From Acidobacteriota bacterium (GTDB lineage Bacteria; Acidobacteriota; Terriglobia; Bryobacterales; Bryobacteraceae), in assembly GCA_016871015.1 (NCBI GenBank), contig VFZX01000032.1, positions 1 to 35,705 of the forward strand: a stretch of DNA of 35,705 nt. Direction: 5' to 3'. Positions 18,286-26,650 of this stretch are shown in pieces; within the stretch, counting starts at the first letter, position 1, and the number at the start of each line of letters is the position of its first letter. Below the pieces are notes generated by a model. The model saw nothing but the letters and a program-made list of their open reading frames with translations. It ran no database searches and was not told where the DNA came from. The translations under genes and the position numbers were made by a program.

Positions 18286-18409
18286 CGCGCACCCAGTATA
18301 CTCCCGCCAAGTGCGAGTTGCTGGTCACTCACCCACGCCCATGGTCACGGTGTTGGACTGCCGTCCGCTCATCGTGATCCGTACCGGGATTTCCGCGCCC
18401 GCCGCGGCG
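18252..18409. repeat. Junction direct repeat, left copy
   Basis: About 158 bp that match 23609-23763 in the same orientation, with only scattered substitutions and one small gap near the outer end. It contains the first codons of receptor 1, the intergenic spacer and the last ~27 codons of a TIGR03437-type protein. Together with the right copy it brackets the 5.2-kb segment carrying receptor 2 and its partner gene. Confidence 0.9.
18325..18409 (-). pseudogene. TIGR03437 C-terminal scrap
   Basis: The last ~27 codons of the Solibacter-type C-terminal domain (EIPVRITMSGRQSNTVTMGV, stop TGA at 18325-18327) without the rest of the gene. It is nearly identical to the end of the intact Kelch/TIGR03437 gene at 23679. 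It was created by duplication of the junction, not by gradual decay of a full local copy. Confidence 0.85.
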
Positions 18410-18450
18410 GCTCATGCCTGCATCATTTCGATTCATGAACGACTCCGAAT

Positions 18451-19776
18451 CTACCAATACCCGCGCCAACGGCCTTCCCAGTAAGCCCAAAGCCAGCCTG
18501 TGAGGCTATCGAAATCGACCAACTCGCCCTCAATCCTCCAATCCGGAGGGAGCGCGTGGCGATCGGACTGAGCCATGACAAAGCGGAATGTGTTGAGGTC
18601 GAGCCCTTCGACGACCTTCCGCGCCACTTCGGCCATGTTCTCCTTCGGGAACCATCGCTGGGCGTTGACGGCCGCGCGGGCAAAAATGGCGATTCGCCCC
18701 GTGCGGGTCGGCCCGCCTCCGAAACCCGGGTTCACGGGCGCCATCTCTCCGGTTTCCAGATTGTGGGTCCAGGCCGTGTACGCCGTGGCATCCGGCAAGA
18801 CTCCGGTCCGGAGGGTCCGGAAGACGTTGAACATCATGCTGCGCCAAAGCTCGTGGTGGGCCGGATCCATCTCCATCATGAGGCTGGGCAGATAGAGCAT
18901 GCGATGGGCTGTATACCCGCGTACGGTACCAGCGGGGACCGGCCACTTCTTGTCCAATCCGCATCGCTCGTACCAACCCTGGACTTCACGGAGGTATTTG
19001 GAGTCGCCGGTCGCCTCCCAGGCTAGCTGGAGCAGCGGGATGTGGATGAGGGCGTGGCTCCACTCCCGGTTGACCAACTGAAGTTCCGCTTCGCTCATGG
19101 GATGCCCGAAGTAGCCGTATTTGATGTAGTAGCGATGTTTGATCTGGTAGTCGGCCATATTCCGGAACATCTCATCCAGGACGGCCCGGTCCTTGGGCGG
19201 CGCAATGTTTCGATACGCCTCCAGTCCCACCACCAGGCACTGCACCTGATCGCCGGAACTCTGTTTGTTGAACTTGCCTCCGTAGGGCTTGATCACGAAG
19301 CCGGGTTCGTCCTGGGCTCCCAGATCGTAGATGTACTTCAGAGCGCCGAACGTCCGCCGGCACATCTTCAGAACCTCGGGATCGCCCGTCACGCGATACT
19401 GATACGAGAGTGCGCCCAGGTAGAAGGCCGTGTTGGAGGTGGTATTCTCCCAGGCGCGCCAAACGTGCATCGGGGGCAGCCCGAGTTCTTCCTCTGTTTT
19501 GCCCTTGAGGTGCCGGTGGCGATAGGCTCCCTTGTAGTCCTCGGCCGTGGGCAACTTGTAGTCGCTGGCCCGGACGAACATCGGAACCATGCCATGCGCC
19601 TGCAGCATCCTGGTTTCCAGCAGATTCTGGATGCGCAACGCCTTCTGCTCGAGTTGAACGCTGCTCATTGGCGCGCCGTGCGCGGATCCCGCCCCGGCTG
19701 TCGCCGCCAGTAGCGGGATCAGGCGCTTCCCCGCGCGCCCCGCGACAATCGTAGTCAAAGCATCTCTTCTTCTCAT
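18451..19776 (-). CDS. Exported protein of unknown function
   Basis: 441 aa. I do not recognise the family. The N-terminus MRRRDALTT followed by an Ala-rich hydrophobic stretch (to ~34) looks like a Tat-type signal. The rest is rich in aromatic and helical segments (WRAWENTTSNTAFYLGALSYQY, HPMSEAELQLVNREWSHALIH, FDSLTGWLWAYWEGRW), the texture of an (alpha/alpha) toroid as found in many glycoside hydrolases and polysaccharide lyases; that is inference from pattern only. I place the start at 19776, because the frame upstream of it only runs antisense-free through the end of receptor 2 in a shifted frame. It follows receptor 2 by 41 bases, so the two form one transcription unit. Confidence 0.8.
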   Translation of the reverse strand: MRRRDALTTIVAGRAGKRLIPLLAATAGAGSAHGAPMSSVQLEQKALRIQNLLETRMLQAHGMVPMFVRASDYKLPTAEDYKGAYRHRHLKGKTEEELGLPPMHVWRAWENTTSNTAFYLGALSYQYRVTGDPEVLKMCRRTFGALKYIYDLGAQDEPGFVIKPYGGKFNKQSSGDQVQCLVVGLEAYRNIAPPKDRAVLDEMFRNMADYQIKHRYYIKYGYFGHPMSEAELQLVNREWSHALIHIPLLQLAWEATGDSKYLREVQGWYERCGLDKKWPVPAGTVRGYTAHRMLYLPSLMMEMDPAHHELWRSMMFNVFRTLRTGVLPDATAYTAWTHNLETGEMAPVNPGFGGGPTRTGRIAIFARAAVNAQRWFPKENMAEVARKVVEGLDLNTFRFVMAQSDRHALPPDWRIEGELVDFDSLTGWLWAYWEGRWRGYW

Positions 19777-19817
19777 TGGACCGGAATGAAACCTATTCTT
19801 CTTCTTCCTGGGGCCTC

Positions 19818-22800
19818 TCAAAACGTGTACTTGAGCGCAAGCTGAATCACCCGGCCCGGTTGGGCACTGAGAATTCGCCCGAATGCCGGCGACGTGGCTT
19901 GGGCGTTCGGGTTGTTGAAGTTCGCGTGGTTGAGCGTGTTGAAGGTCTCTCCCCGAAACTCCACCAGGTGCCCTTCGAAGATGCGGAAGTTCTTGACCAA
20001 TGCCAGGTCGATATTCGAGAGGGAAGGTCCATAAAGGACGTTCCGGCCGCTGTTGCCCCACGAACCGTCGGCTGGAATCGCGAATGCCGAGGTGTCGAAG
20101 AATCGGGACAACATCTCATTGCGGGGCCGGCCGCCCGGCAGGAATGGGTTCCGGCCCAAAGCGTCGGCGCGCTCGCCCCCGGTTCCGCTCAAGGAGGTCG
20201 CGCGCCCTGCCAGGACGGTGATGGGCAAGCCGCTGCGCAAGTTCAGGATGCCATTCAACTGCCAACCTCCGGCGATTCGCGCCAGCGCGCTCGTCGAGCT
20301 TCGCAGGAAGGGAAGGTCCCAGACAAAAGATCCCACGTAGACGTGTCTCACATCGAAGTCGGAGGTTCCGCGGTTGAGCCGCGGATTGAAAGGATTGGGT
20401 TGCCCGAGTGACGATCTGCCGCGGGAGATGAGATCGATGGACTTGGACCAGGTGTAGGAAGTGAGAACCGTGAAACCCTGCGAGTAGCGTTTGTTGAAAG
20501 TCACCTGCAAGGAGTGATAGTTGGACGTCCCACTCGATTCGGAACGGTCCAACCCGGCGAAGTTTGGAGCCAGGATGCGGCGTGCGTCGATGTTCGCCAC
20601 GGTCGACGCCCCAGGCACGAAGATCGCGGGGTTGCTTTCGCGGCTGAGCCACAGTTTGGTTCCTTTGCTGCCGGCGTAAGCCAACCGCAACAGCGCGTTC
20701 CCCTTGACTTGCCGCTCCACGCTGAGCATCCATTGCTGGATGTAACCTATGCGGAAGTTCCAATCAAAGTAAGGCTGGACGCTAGGCCGGGTGAAAACGA
20801 AGTTGGGATTGTTCCGGGAAGCATCGTCGAACGGAAACGGGTTCGGGGTTCTGCTGGCGCCATAGGGATCCTGAAAACTGCCGGGAGCGTTGATGAGAAC
20901 GCGCCGGTTGAAGGGCTCCGCCTGGCCCAGATTCTCGATCGATGCCGATCGGATATTGTCATAAAATAACCCGTATCCTCCACGGACGCTCGTGCGGCCG
21001 TTCCCCTGAACGTCCCAGGCAAAGCCGGCACGGGGCGCGAGATTATTCATATCGCTGCGGTACACGCCTTCCGGGACGCCGTCATCGCCGACAAAAACCA
21101 AGCCCACCGGTGCATTTGGAAAGCGGCTCGACTTCTGACCCAAACGGATGGTTCCCAGCCACCCGTTATCCACTCGGGCGGGGATCCGGGGCTCGTAGCG
21201 CAGGCCGATGTTGATTGTCAGCCTCGGCTTTAGTTTGAAGTCGTCTTGAAAAAAGAAGTCGTGCTCACCCGCCCGGCGCAGTTGCAGATTGGGGGCATTC
21301 TGGGTGAACGACAGCGGCAGCCCAAGCAGGAAATCCCCGAAGCCGACCCTGCTGAACTGAGCGCCGAAGCTGAAGGCACCGCCGGCGGAGGTGCCGTTGG
21401 CTGCGTCGATGATCATGCGACGGGATTCGAAACCAAACTTCATGAAGTGCCGCCCGCGGATGTAGTTGACCGTGTCGGCGAACTGGTACGTCTTCCGTTG
21501 TTCGTTGCTCGACCGGCGTGCATCCGCGAAAAAGTCCTGAGTGCCGAGACTCAACCAAGTCTTCCCGTTCACTTCGGGTGCGGCGATTTTCGCGCCCAGT
21601 TCGGCCCAGGATTTGCTTTCGAGGGGGAAGCCCACCTCGGCGACCCGGATGTATCCAAAACGGAAGTCGTTGATCAGCGAACCGCTGAACGTGTGAGCAT
21701 CGGCGATCGCGAGACTTCGCGTGCGGAAATCGCCAGGATGATTCACGAAGGACGGCAAGCCGCCATCGGTGACCAACACGTTGTTGTTGTAGAAGAAGCG
21801 CCCGGTCAGGCGGTTCTTGCCGGTCAGTACGTGATCGATTTTGGCTACGTACTGATGGAGATCGTTCTGCCGTGGAAAGTTGTAGCGGAACGGTCCCCGC
21901 AACCCGTTCGGGCTCTTGGGCAAGAAGCGTTCGATGAAGCGCGAGGCGACGGGATCGATTCGCGTGGCGGGTATGCGGTCATCGGGAAAACGTTGTCCGG
22001 TGGACGGGTCGATCGGCCGTTGTACCGCTTGCGAAAAATCACCCTGCCTCTCGGCATCTGACGGCACCGAACTGATCGTGGTGACGGAGGCGAATCGCTG
22101 AATGGTGCCCTGATACGAACCGAAAAAGAAGGTCTTGTTCCGGATGACCGGTCCGCCCACCGCCGCGCCGAACTGATTCTGGCGCAGCACTTCTCTTCTT
22201 GCCGCAAAGAAGTTCCGCGCGTTCAGGTTGTTGTTCCGGAGGAACTCGAACAGTGCCCCATGGACCGTATTCGTACCCGACTTGGTGATCGCATTGATCG
22301 TTCCGCCCGCGCTCCGTCCGAACTCCGCGCTCAGCGAGAACTGGACGATGCTGAATTCCTCGAGCGCCTCTGGCGAGGGCATGACCGCCGGGGCGTTCGT
22401 CCAGGTGTCGACGGCGCTCCCGCCATCGAGCGTGTAGTTGTTCATTGTGCCCCGGGAGCCGTTGATGGAGACGCCGCGGTTCTCGGCGCCACCCGATCCG
22501 GCGTCGGACACCACTCCCGGCAACAACAACTGCAACTGGAGCGGGTTGCAGCCGCTGAGCGGCAACTGGCGCATTCTGGCCGAGTCCACGAGCAGACTAT
22601 GGTTGGCACTGCGGGTTTCCACCAGAGTGGCGTCGCCGGTCACGGTTACGCTCTGTGTGAGGTCTCCGACTTCCAGCACCACGTCGATCCGGGCATTCTC
22701 GTCAGTGCTGAGGGAGATGCCCGCCCGCGTGTGCTGCTTAAAGCCGGGCGCTTCCACTTTGATCGAGTAACTCCCCACAGGCAGAAGCGCCACCAGGTAT

Positions 22801-23003
22801 GATCCGGTTTCGCTCGGGACCGTTGTTCTGAGCTGCCCAGTTCGTTCGTTCCTGACGGCGACGCTGGCCTTTGCCACTGAGGCGCCGGTAGCGTCCTGAA
22901 TCGTGCCCCAAACTGTCGCGGTCCCTTGGGCAAACAGCGGAACTGCGCAAGCCAAAAACGTTGGAATGATTCTGCGGCGGACCAAATTTGTCAAGTGCCT
23001 CAT
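19818..23003 (-). CDS. Oar-like TonB-dependent receptor 2
   Basis: 1061 aa outer-membrane receptor. Start chosen at ATG 23003 (MRHLTNLVRRRIIPTF...), preceded by GGAAAGCGAGG, rather than the open frame 60 bases further up, because it places a normal signal peptide (ends PLFAQ) at the N-terminus. Regulatory-like domain (~28-115, GTIQDATGASVAKASV), plug (LPLSGCNPLQLQLLLPGV, AITKSGTNTVHGALFEFLRNN), barrel ending ...LKYTF. It is clearly diverged from receptor 1, so it is not a recent duplicate. By eye its base use is somewhat less GC-rich than that of receptors 1 and 3. It has its own strong promoter and heads a two-gene unit inside the direct-repeat-bounded segment. Confidence 0.92.
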   Translation of the reverse strand: MRHLTNLVRRRIIPTFLACAVPLFAQGTATVWGTIQDATGASVAKASVAVRNERTGQLRTTVPSETGSYLVALLPVGSYSIKVEAPGFKQHTRAGISLSTDENARIDVVLEVGDLTQSVTVTGDATLVETRSANHSLLVDSARMRQLPLSGCNPLQLQLLLPGVVSDAGSGGAENRGVSINGSRGTMNNYTLDGGSAVDTWTNAPAVMPSPEALEEFSIVQFSLSAEFGRSAGGTINAITKSGTNTVHGALFEFLRNNNLNARNFFAARREVLRQNQFGAAVGGPVIRNKTFFFGSYQGTIQRFASVTTISSVPSDAERQGDFSQAVQRPIDPSTGQRFPDDRIPATRIDPVASRFIERFLPKSPNGLRGPFRYNFPRQNDLHQYVAKIDHVLTGKNRLTGRFFYNNNVLVTDGGLPSFVNHPGDFRTRSLAIADAHTFSGSLINDFRFGYIRVAEVGFPLESKSWAELGAKIAAPEVNGKTWLSLGTQDFFADARRSSNEQRKTYQFADTVNYIRGRHFMKFGFESRRMIIDAANGTSAGGAFSFGAQFSRVGFGDFLLGLPLSFTQNAPNLQLRRAGEHDFFFQDDFKLKPRLTINIGLRYEPRIPARVDNGWLGTIRLGQKSSRFPNAPVGLVFVGDDGVPEGVYRSDMNNLAPRAGFAWDVQGNGRTSVRGGYGLFYDNIRSASIENLGQAEPFNRRVLINAPGSFQDPYGASRTPNPFPFDDASRNNPNFVFTRPSVQPYFDWNFRIGYIQQWMLSVERQVKGNALLRLAYAGSKGTKLWLSRESNPAIFVPGASTVANIDARRILAPNFAGLDRSESSGTSNYHSLQVTFNKRYSQGFTVLTSYTWSKSIDLISRGRSSLGQPNPFNPRLNRGTSDFDVRHVYVGSFVWDLPFLRSSTSALARIAGGWQLNGILNLRSGLPITVLAGRATSLSGTGGERADALGRNPFLPGGRPRNEMLSRFFDTSAFAIPADGSWGNSGRNVLYGPSLSNIDLALVKNFRIFEGHLVEFRGETFNTLNHANFNNPNAQATSPAFGRILSAQPGRVIQLALKYTF

Positions 23004-23084
23004 TTTGCCTCGCTTTCCGACGGTGTCCGGTGACCGCCGACGGCGGCTCCAGACGCCTGCCATCCGTCAGGTAAGGGAGTATGG

Positions 23085-23113
23085 AGTATATCGTGCAGTT
23101 TTTCTCCTGTCAA
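23085..23113 (-). promoter_or_regulatory. Sigma70 promoter of receptor 2
   Basis: On the minus strand TTGACA (23113-23108) and TATACT (23090-23085) are separated by exactly 17 bases: a perfect -35 and a five-of-six -10. Transcription would start near 23078, leaving a leader of about 75 bases before the receptor ATG at 23003. This is the clearest promoter in the window. Confidence 0.8.
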
Positions 23114-23135
23114 CCAACTTGTACACCAACTTGTA
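23114..23135 (-). promoter_or_regulatory. Tandem operator-like repeats
   Basis: The plus-strand 10-mer CCAACTTGTA occurs at 23114-23123 and 23126-23135, a 12-bp period, starting one base upstream of the -35. On the coding strand each reads TACAAGTTGG. Placement on one face of the helix directly before the -35 suits an activator or a repressor. TTGTA-type half sites occur in some GntR-family operators, but no regulator gene is adjacent and the assignment is inference. Confidence 0.6.
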
Positions 23136-23244
23136 TAATCGAAGATGCGAGCAAACCTGGCTGCGCGGCCGCAGGACAGGATGCTGAACACCCGCCGCCC
23201 GGACGGCGCGGTCAATAGTCGATTCCAACCTTGCGGCGCGGTCT

Positions 23245-23467
23245 TTCGGGCTGCGTGGCGGTCCCATCTCAAGGCCATGGTGTGTCGGTCGACTTCTTCG
23301 CCTTGCCGACCATCCGGCTCCAGGTGCTGTACGTATTACTGGTTCTGGCTCACGAGCGGCGGCGAATTCTGCGTTTCGGTGTCACCGCCCACCTCACCTC
23401 CGCGTGGACCGCCCAGCAACTCCGTGAAGCCTCTCCGGGGGACACCGCGCCACGGTGTCTGCTGCGG
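23245..23467 (+). pseudogene. Integrase-core (rve, IS481-like) transposase remnant
   Basis: About 75 codons of a DDE-type transposase core. The motif series VDFFALPTIRLQVLYVLLVLAH, then RRRILRFGVTAHLT, then WTAQQLREA, then DTAPRCLLR is that of the IS481-like integrase core common in acidobacteria. The preceding WRSHLKAM piece sits in another frame, so there is one frameshift near 23282. The first catalytic Asp (in VDFF, 23291-23293) remains; the second (expected in LLRDRD) is lost because similarity breaks off at about 23467. It lies just inside the right border of the repeat-bounded segment. Confidence 0.8.
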
Positions 23468-23608
23468 GTAACTGTTCAGACCCTTATGATTGTTGGGCTT
23501 GAAGAGGGCGAAAGCTGGGCGCCGGTTGGAGTCGTGAAGCTGTACTTCTGAGCCGCGCGGCTACCAGTCCATCACCGAGCCGTCGTCCTCGTCGTACGGC
23601 TCGGGGTT
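23468..23608. other. Unassigned spacer between transposase scrap and repeat
   Basis: No recognisable gene. It joins the broken end of the transposase remnant to the right direct repeat. On the minus strand it would be read through from the truncated receptor-like start at 23639, but the frame soon ends without a recognisable receptor domain. Confidence 0.5.
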
Positions 23609-23763
23609 GCGCCAGGAGAGTCAGAATCGCCGTCAGCATCGCGCACCCAGTGTACTCCCGCCAAGTGCGAGTTGCCGGTCACTCAACCACGCCCATGGTC
23701 ACGGTGTTGGACTGCCGTCCGCTCATCGTGATCCGTACCGGGATCTCCGCGCCTGCCGCGGCG
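23609..23763. repeat. Junction direct repeat, right copy
   Basis: Matches 18252-18409. On the minus strand it holds the end of the intact Kelch/TIGR03437 gene, the spacer with a TACACT/TATACT-like box, and a truncated receptor start (ATG 23639-23637, reading MLTAILTLLA against MRTAILTLLLA of receptor 1). Similarity to receptor 1 ends at 23609. Confidence 0.9.
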
Positions 23764-25256
23764 CCGGCGGGAACCCGCGTGTTCAACTGAGCGAGTCCCG
23801 GAAACCCGGGCGCCGGACCCGCGAACAGCACTTCGCCCGCCACCCCGCCGATGGTCACGGTTGCGCCGGCGCCGTACCCGGTTCCGTAGATCTCGATTGC
23901 CTCGCCTACCCTGGGTGCGCGCGACTGTTCGCCCGACGCGCGAGCCAGCAAACCCGTGCCCGCCACCAGGATCGCGCCTTGCCCTTCTCCGCGCTGCCCA
24001 AAGGCAAAGATGCCCGGAGCCGCCAGATCGATGTCCACCGGATATGGACTCTGATTCGGAACGCCCGCGTTCGTCACCACAACCTGCGTCCGGCCTGTGC
24101 CGGCTGTAGGTGGCATCAGGAAGTTGATCTGCCGCGGCGACACAAAGAACAACAGCGCCGGAATGTTGCCCACCGTCACCGTGACACTGTTCAATCTGGT
24201 CACGGGACCGCCGGGCGGCGCCGCCTGGCTGCCGTTCGAGAGGAACTCACCGAACAACGACGAGATCACATTCGGCGCGACCAAAGCGTCAAAGCTCGCC
24301 GCGTTCCGGATCGCCCCGTCCACGCGTGGCGCACTCGCGGGCAGCAGGAACACTTCATGCGCCATGGAGAAATCAGCGCCCGCGCGGGGACCGCCGGAGG
24401 CCGCGAAGATCCGTTCGTCGAGAGTCACTCCATAGAATCCATGGCGCGGCGTGGGCATCGGCGCAAGCTGCCGCCAGCGGTTGTCCACCGGATCGAACTC
24501 GTGATTCTCCTCGTAGGTTCCCTGCGGCCTTGGACTCGGACCTTCGCCGCCGAACACGATGATCCGGCCGCGAATGACGCCACTGCCCAGTCCGCCGCGG
24601 GCCACTGGAATCGGCGCACGCGCGCGCCAGGTGTTCGAGGCCGGATCGTACTCCTCGGTCGCGGCGATCTGCGTTCCTCCGTTGCGGCCTGCGATTGCAA
24701 AGACTCTGCCGTCCACGGCCTGCGCCGTCAGATGGTCGCGCGCGTTGGCCATCGGTGCAAGCAGCGACCATTCCCCCGCCGCGGTGTCGAAGACATCAAG
24801 GGTTGGCACGGTCCCTGTTGCGCCGACACCGCCGGCGATATAGATCCGTTGTCCGATGACCGCGACTCCCGAAGCACCACGCGGCCTCGGCATCCGCGCG
24901 ACAGAGCTCCAGCGGTTCACTTCGGGATCGTACACGAACGTCTCGTCCAACAAGAAGGACGTGCCGAAGCGGAGCGCGCCCAACAGGTAGAGCTTGCCAT
25001 TCACGGCGGCGACATTGCAATGATCCACCGATTCAACCGGGACTGGAGCGGCTTCGGTCCAGCGGTCGGAGCCCGGATCGTAGCGGAACATCCGGTTGGT
25101 CCCGCCGGCCGCGGTGATGCCACACAGGCAGTAGATCTGGCCCCCGATAGCGACGCCCGACACCTCAGTGGCCGCAATCGGATACGGAGCCCGTGTCTCC
25201 CACACACCCTGGCCAAGCATGGCGGCCGCGCAAGCAAGGAATGCAAAGAAGCGCAC
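23679..25256 (-). CDS. Kelch-repeat protein with TIGR03437 C-terminal domain
   Basis: 525 aa exported protein. GTG start at 25256, five bases after the stop of the ceramidase-like gene, followed by a short signal peptide (FFAFLACAAAMLGQ). Residues ~20-310 hold about six Kelch blades (paired Gly and W/Y motifs such as IYIAGGVGATG and ASNTWRARAPIP), a beta-propeller. Residues ~315-525 are the Solibacter-type C-terminal domain TIGR03437 (IRNAASFDALVAPNVISSLFG, LFFVSPRQINFLMPP, APGIFAF, EIYGTGYGAGATVTIGG, NTRVPAG, SNTVTMGV). That domain is a useful lineage marker but has no known function. Fourth gene of the RraA-Nramp-ceramidase-Kelch operon. Confidence 0.92.
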   Translation of the reverse strand: MRFFAFLACAAAMLGQGVWETRAPYPIAATEVSGVAIGGQIYCLCGITAAGGTNRMFRYDPGSDRWTEAAPVPVESVDHCNVAAVNGKLYLLGALRFGTSFLLDETFVYDPEVNRWSSVARMPRPRGASGVAVIGQRIYIAGGVGATGTVPTLDVFDTAAGEWSLLAPMANARDHLTAQAVDGRVFAIAGRNGGTQIAATEEYDPASNTWRARAPIPVARGGLGSGVIRGRIIVFGGEGPSPRPQGTYEENHEFDPVDNRWRQLAPMPTPRHGFYGVTLDERIFAASGGPRAGADFSMAHEVFLLPASAPRVDGAIRNAASFDALVAPNVISSLFGEFLSNGSQAAPPGGPVTRLNSVTVTVGNIPALLFFVSPRQINFLMPPTAGTGRTQVVVTNAGVPNQSPYPVDIDLAAPGIFAFGQRGEGQGAILVAGTGLLARASGEQSRAPRVGEAIEIYGTGYGAGATVTIGGVAGEVLFAGPAPGFPGLAQLNTRVPAGAAAGAEIPVRITMSGRQSNTVTMGVVE

Positions 25257-25261
25257 CAGGG

Positions 25262-26650
25262 TTACTTCACCCGCTCCAGCAATTCGAGGATCACGTCGGT
25301 GATTTTCACGGACGCGCCTTTCTCCACGTTGTTCGTACCGAGCCAGGTCTCGTATCCGCCCAGTTCGTGATGCCGGGGCGTGGGCAAATAGCCCCAATGG
25401 CCGTTAGCAAGCTCAATCGTGAAAACCGGCTTAACGGCCGACCGCTCCTTGATCGCGAGGCCAATCTCGGTGAAGACCTCGAACGGGATGGCGGCGATCG
25501 CGAACCCGCCGATCCGCATCGCCTGAAGCTTGATCAACGCCGTGGCGGGGCCTTCCTGGAGCCGTAGCGCGCGTTCGGCATAGGCCTTTGCGTTGCGCGG
25601 GAGCTTGGATTCATCCGCCTCCTTCAACGCGGCCTGCGCGAACGTGAGCTGCGCGGGCGTTGGCTTGCGGTAGGCAAGCTCCAACTCGCGCTCAGCCGAT
25701 CGCAGCTCCGCGGTCCCCGTGTACTCCATCGTCCGTGACGCCTCCACCGCATGGCCCGCGATGCGAGTGGCCACCTCGCGAATCCTTTGCATGGGCTCGG
25801 CGCGCGGCCGCGGATGCACGAAGTCGATGTTGTTCACGTCGCCACTGGTTCCGTTGGACAGGATCGCGACGAAGGAGGGGTTGTCCTGAGCCAGGGCCTT
25901 GGACACCTGGTGCGCGAACTCTCCGAAATAGTCCGATGAAACCTGATTGGCCGGAATGCCGCCAACGTAGTGCAGCGAGTAGTTGCCGAGCAGGGCGAGC
26001 GGCTTGCCTGCTTCGTTCCGGATCGACACGATCGAGAAGCCAGGATCAGTAGGTCCGGCTGGGTGAATCAAGTCCCTGCTCCCGGCGGGCGGATTCATCC
26101 GGGCCTTGTCATGCGTTTCGCCAAACGGATTCGGCGGAATCGACCCGTCGGTCATGAACCACCGCCGGTTGAACAACTCCTCGGGAACATAGCGGACCGC
26201 GTAACCGATGCGTGCGGGCTCGAGTCTCGAATGCGCGGTGGCGATCGCGTTCGCGGTCTGATCGATGATGCGCTGGACGTACCGCCCTTCCAGCGAGTCG
26301 CGCTTGCTGGCGTCCGACGGCGGCGCCGAGTGCGTGTGAGTCGCCGCGATCAGCATGTGGCTCGTGGGGATCCCGGTGCGCTTGGAAGCAATCGCCTTGG
26401 CCTCGTCCATCACGTCGCGTTTGACGAGGCAGCTATCGATCACCGCGATGGCAACCCGGTTCGCGCCCTCTTCGAGCACGATCGCGCGCACATGCAGCGG
26501 ATCGTGAGCGGACTGCGCTAGCGTCAAGCCGAAATTGCCGATCAAACGTACCGGCCACTCTTGAGGTGTGATGTCGGCGGCGTGTGCTCCGGCGCGCAAT
26601 CGTGCGAGCACCGGCAAGGCGGTCAGCAAAAGGGGCAGAAAGAGTCTCAT
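25262..26650 (-). CDS. Neutral/alkaline ceramidase-like protein
   Basis: 462 aa with a signal peptide (~1-24), probably periplasmic. It resembles the N-terminal domain of neutral ceramidases, zinc amidases. The zinc motif is present as AATHTHSAP (102-110, H105/H107) and a further candidate ligand lies in NYSLHYVGG (H227). The serine of the family's GDVSPN motif is absent: the equivalent stretch reads SGDVNNID (269-276). Ceramide hydrolysis is therefore doubtful and another amide or ester may be the substrate. Start ATG overlaps the TGA of the permease gene (ATGA), which fixes the start and implies coupling. Confidence 0.88.
   Translation of the reverse strand: MRLFLPLLLTALPVLARLRAGAHAADITPQEWPVRLIGNFGLTLAQSAHDPLHVRAIVLEEGANRVAIAVIDSCLVKRDVMDEAKAIASKRTGIPTSHMLIAATHTHSAPPSDASKRDSLEGRYVQRIIDQTANAIATAHSRLEPARIGYAVRYVPEELFNRRWFMTDGSIPPNPFGETHDKARMNPPAGSRDLIHPAGPTDPGFSIVSIRNEAGKPLALLGNYSLHYVGGIPANQVSSDYFGEFAHQVSKALAQDNPSFVAILSNGTSGDVNNIDFVHPRPRAEPMQRIREVATRIAGHAVEASRTMEYTGTAELRSAERELELAYRKPTPAQLTFAQAALKEADESKLPRNAKAYAERALRLQEGPATALIKLQAMRIGGFAIAAIPFEVFTEIGLAIKERSAVKPVFTIELANGHWGYLPTPRHHELGGYETWLGTNNVEKGASVKITDVILELLERVK

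Noticed and set aside
18451-20061. Longer version of the unknown exported protein (536 codons)
   Set aside because: The extra 95 codons are the end of receptor 2 read in a wrong frame; the signal sequence begins at 19776.
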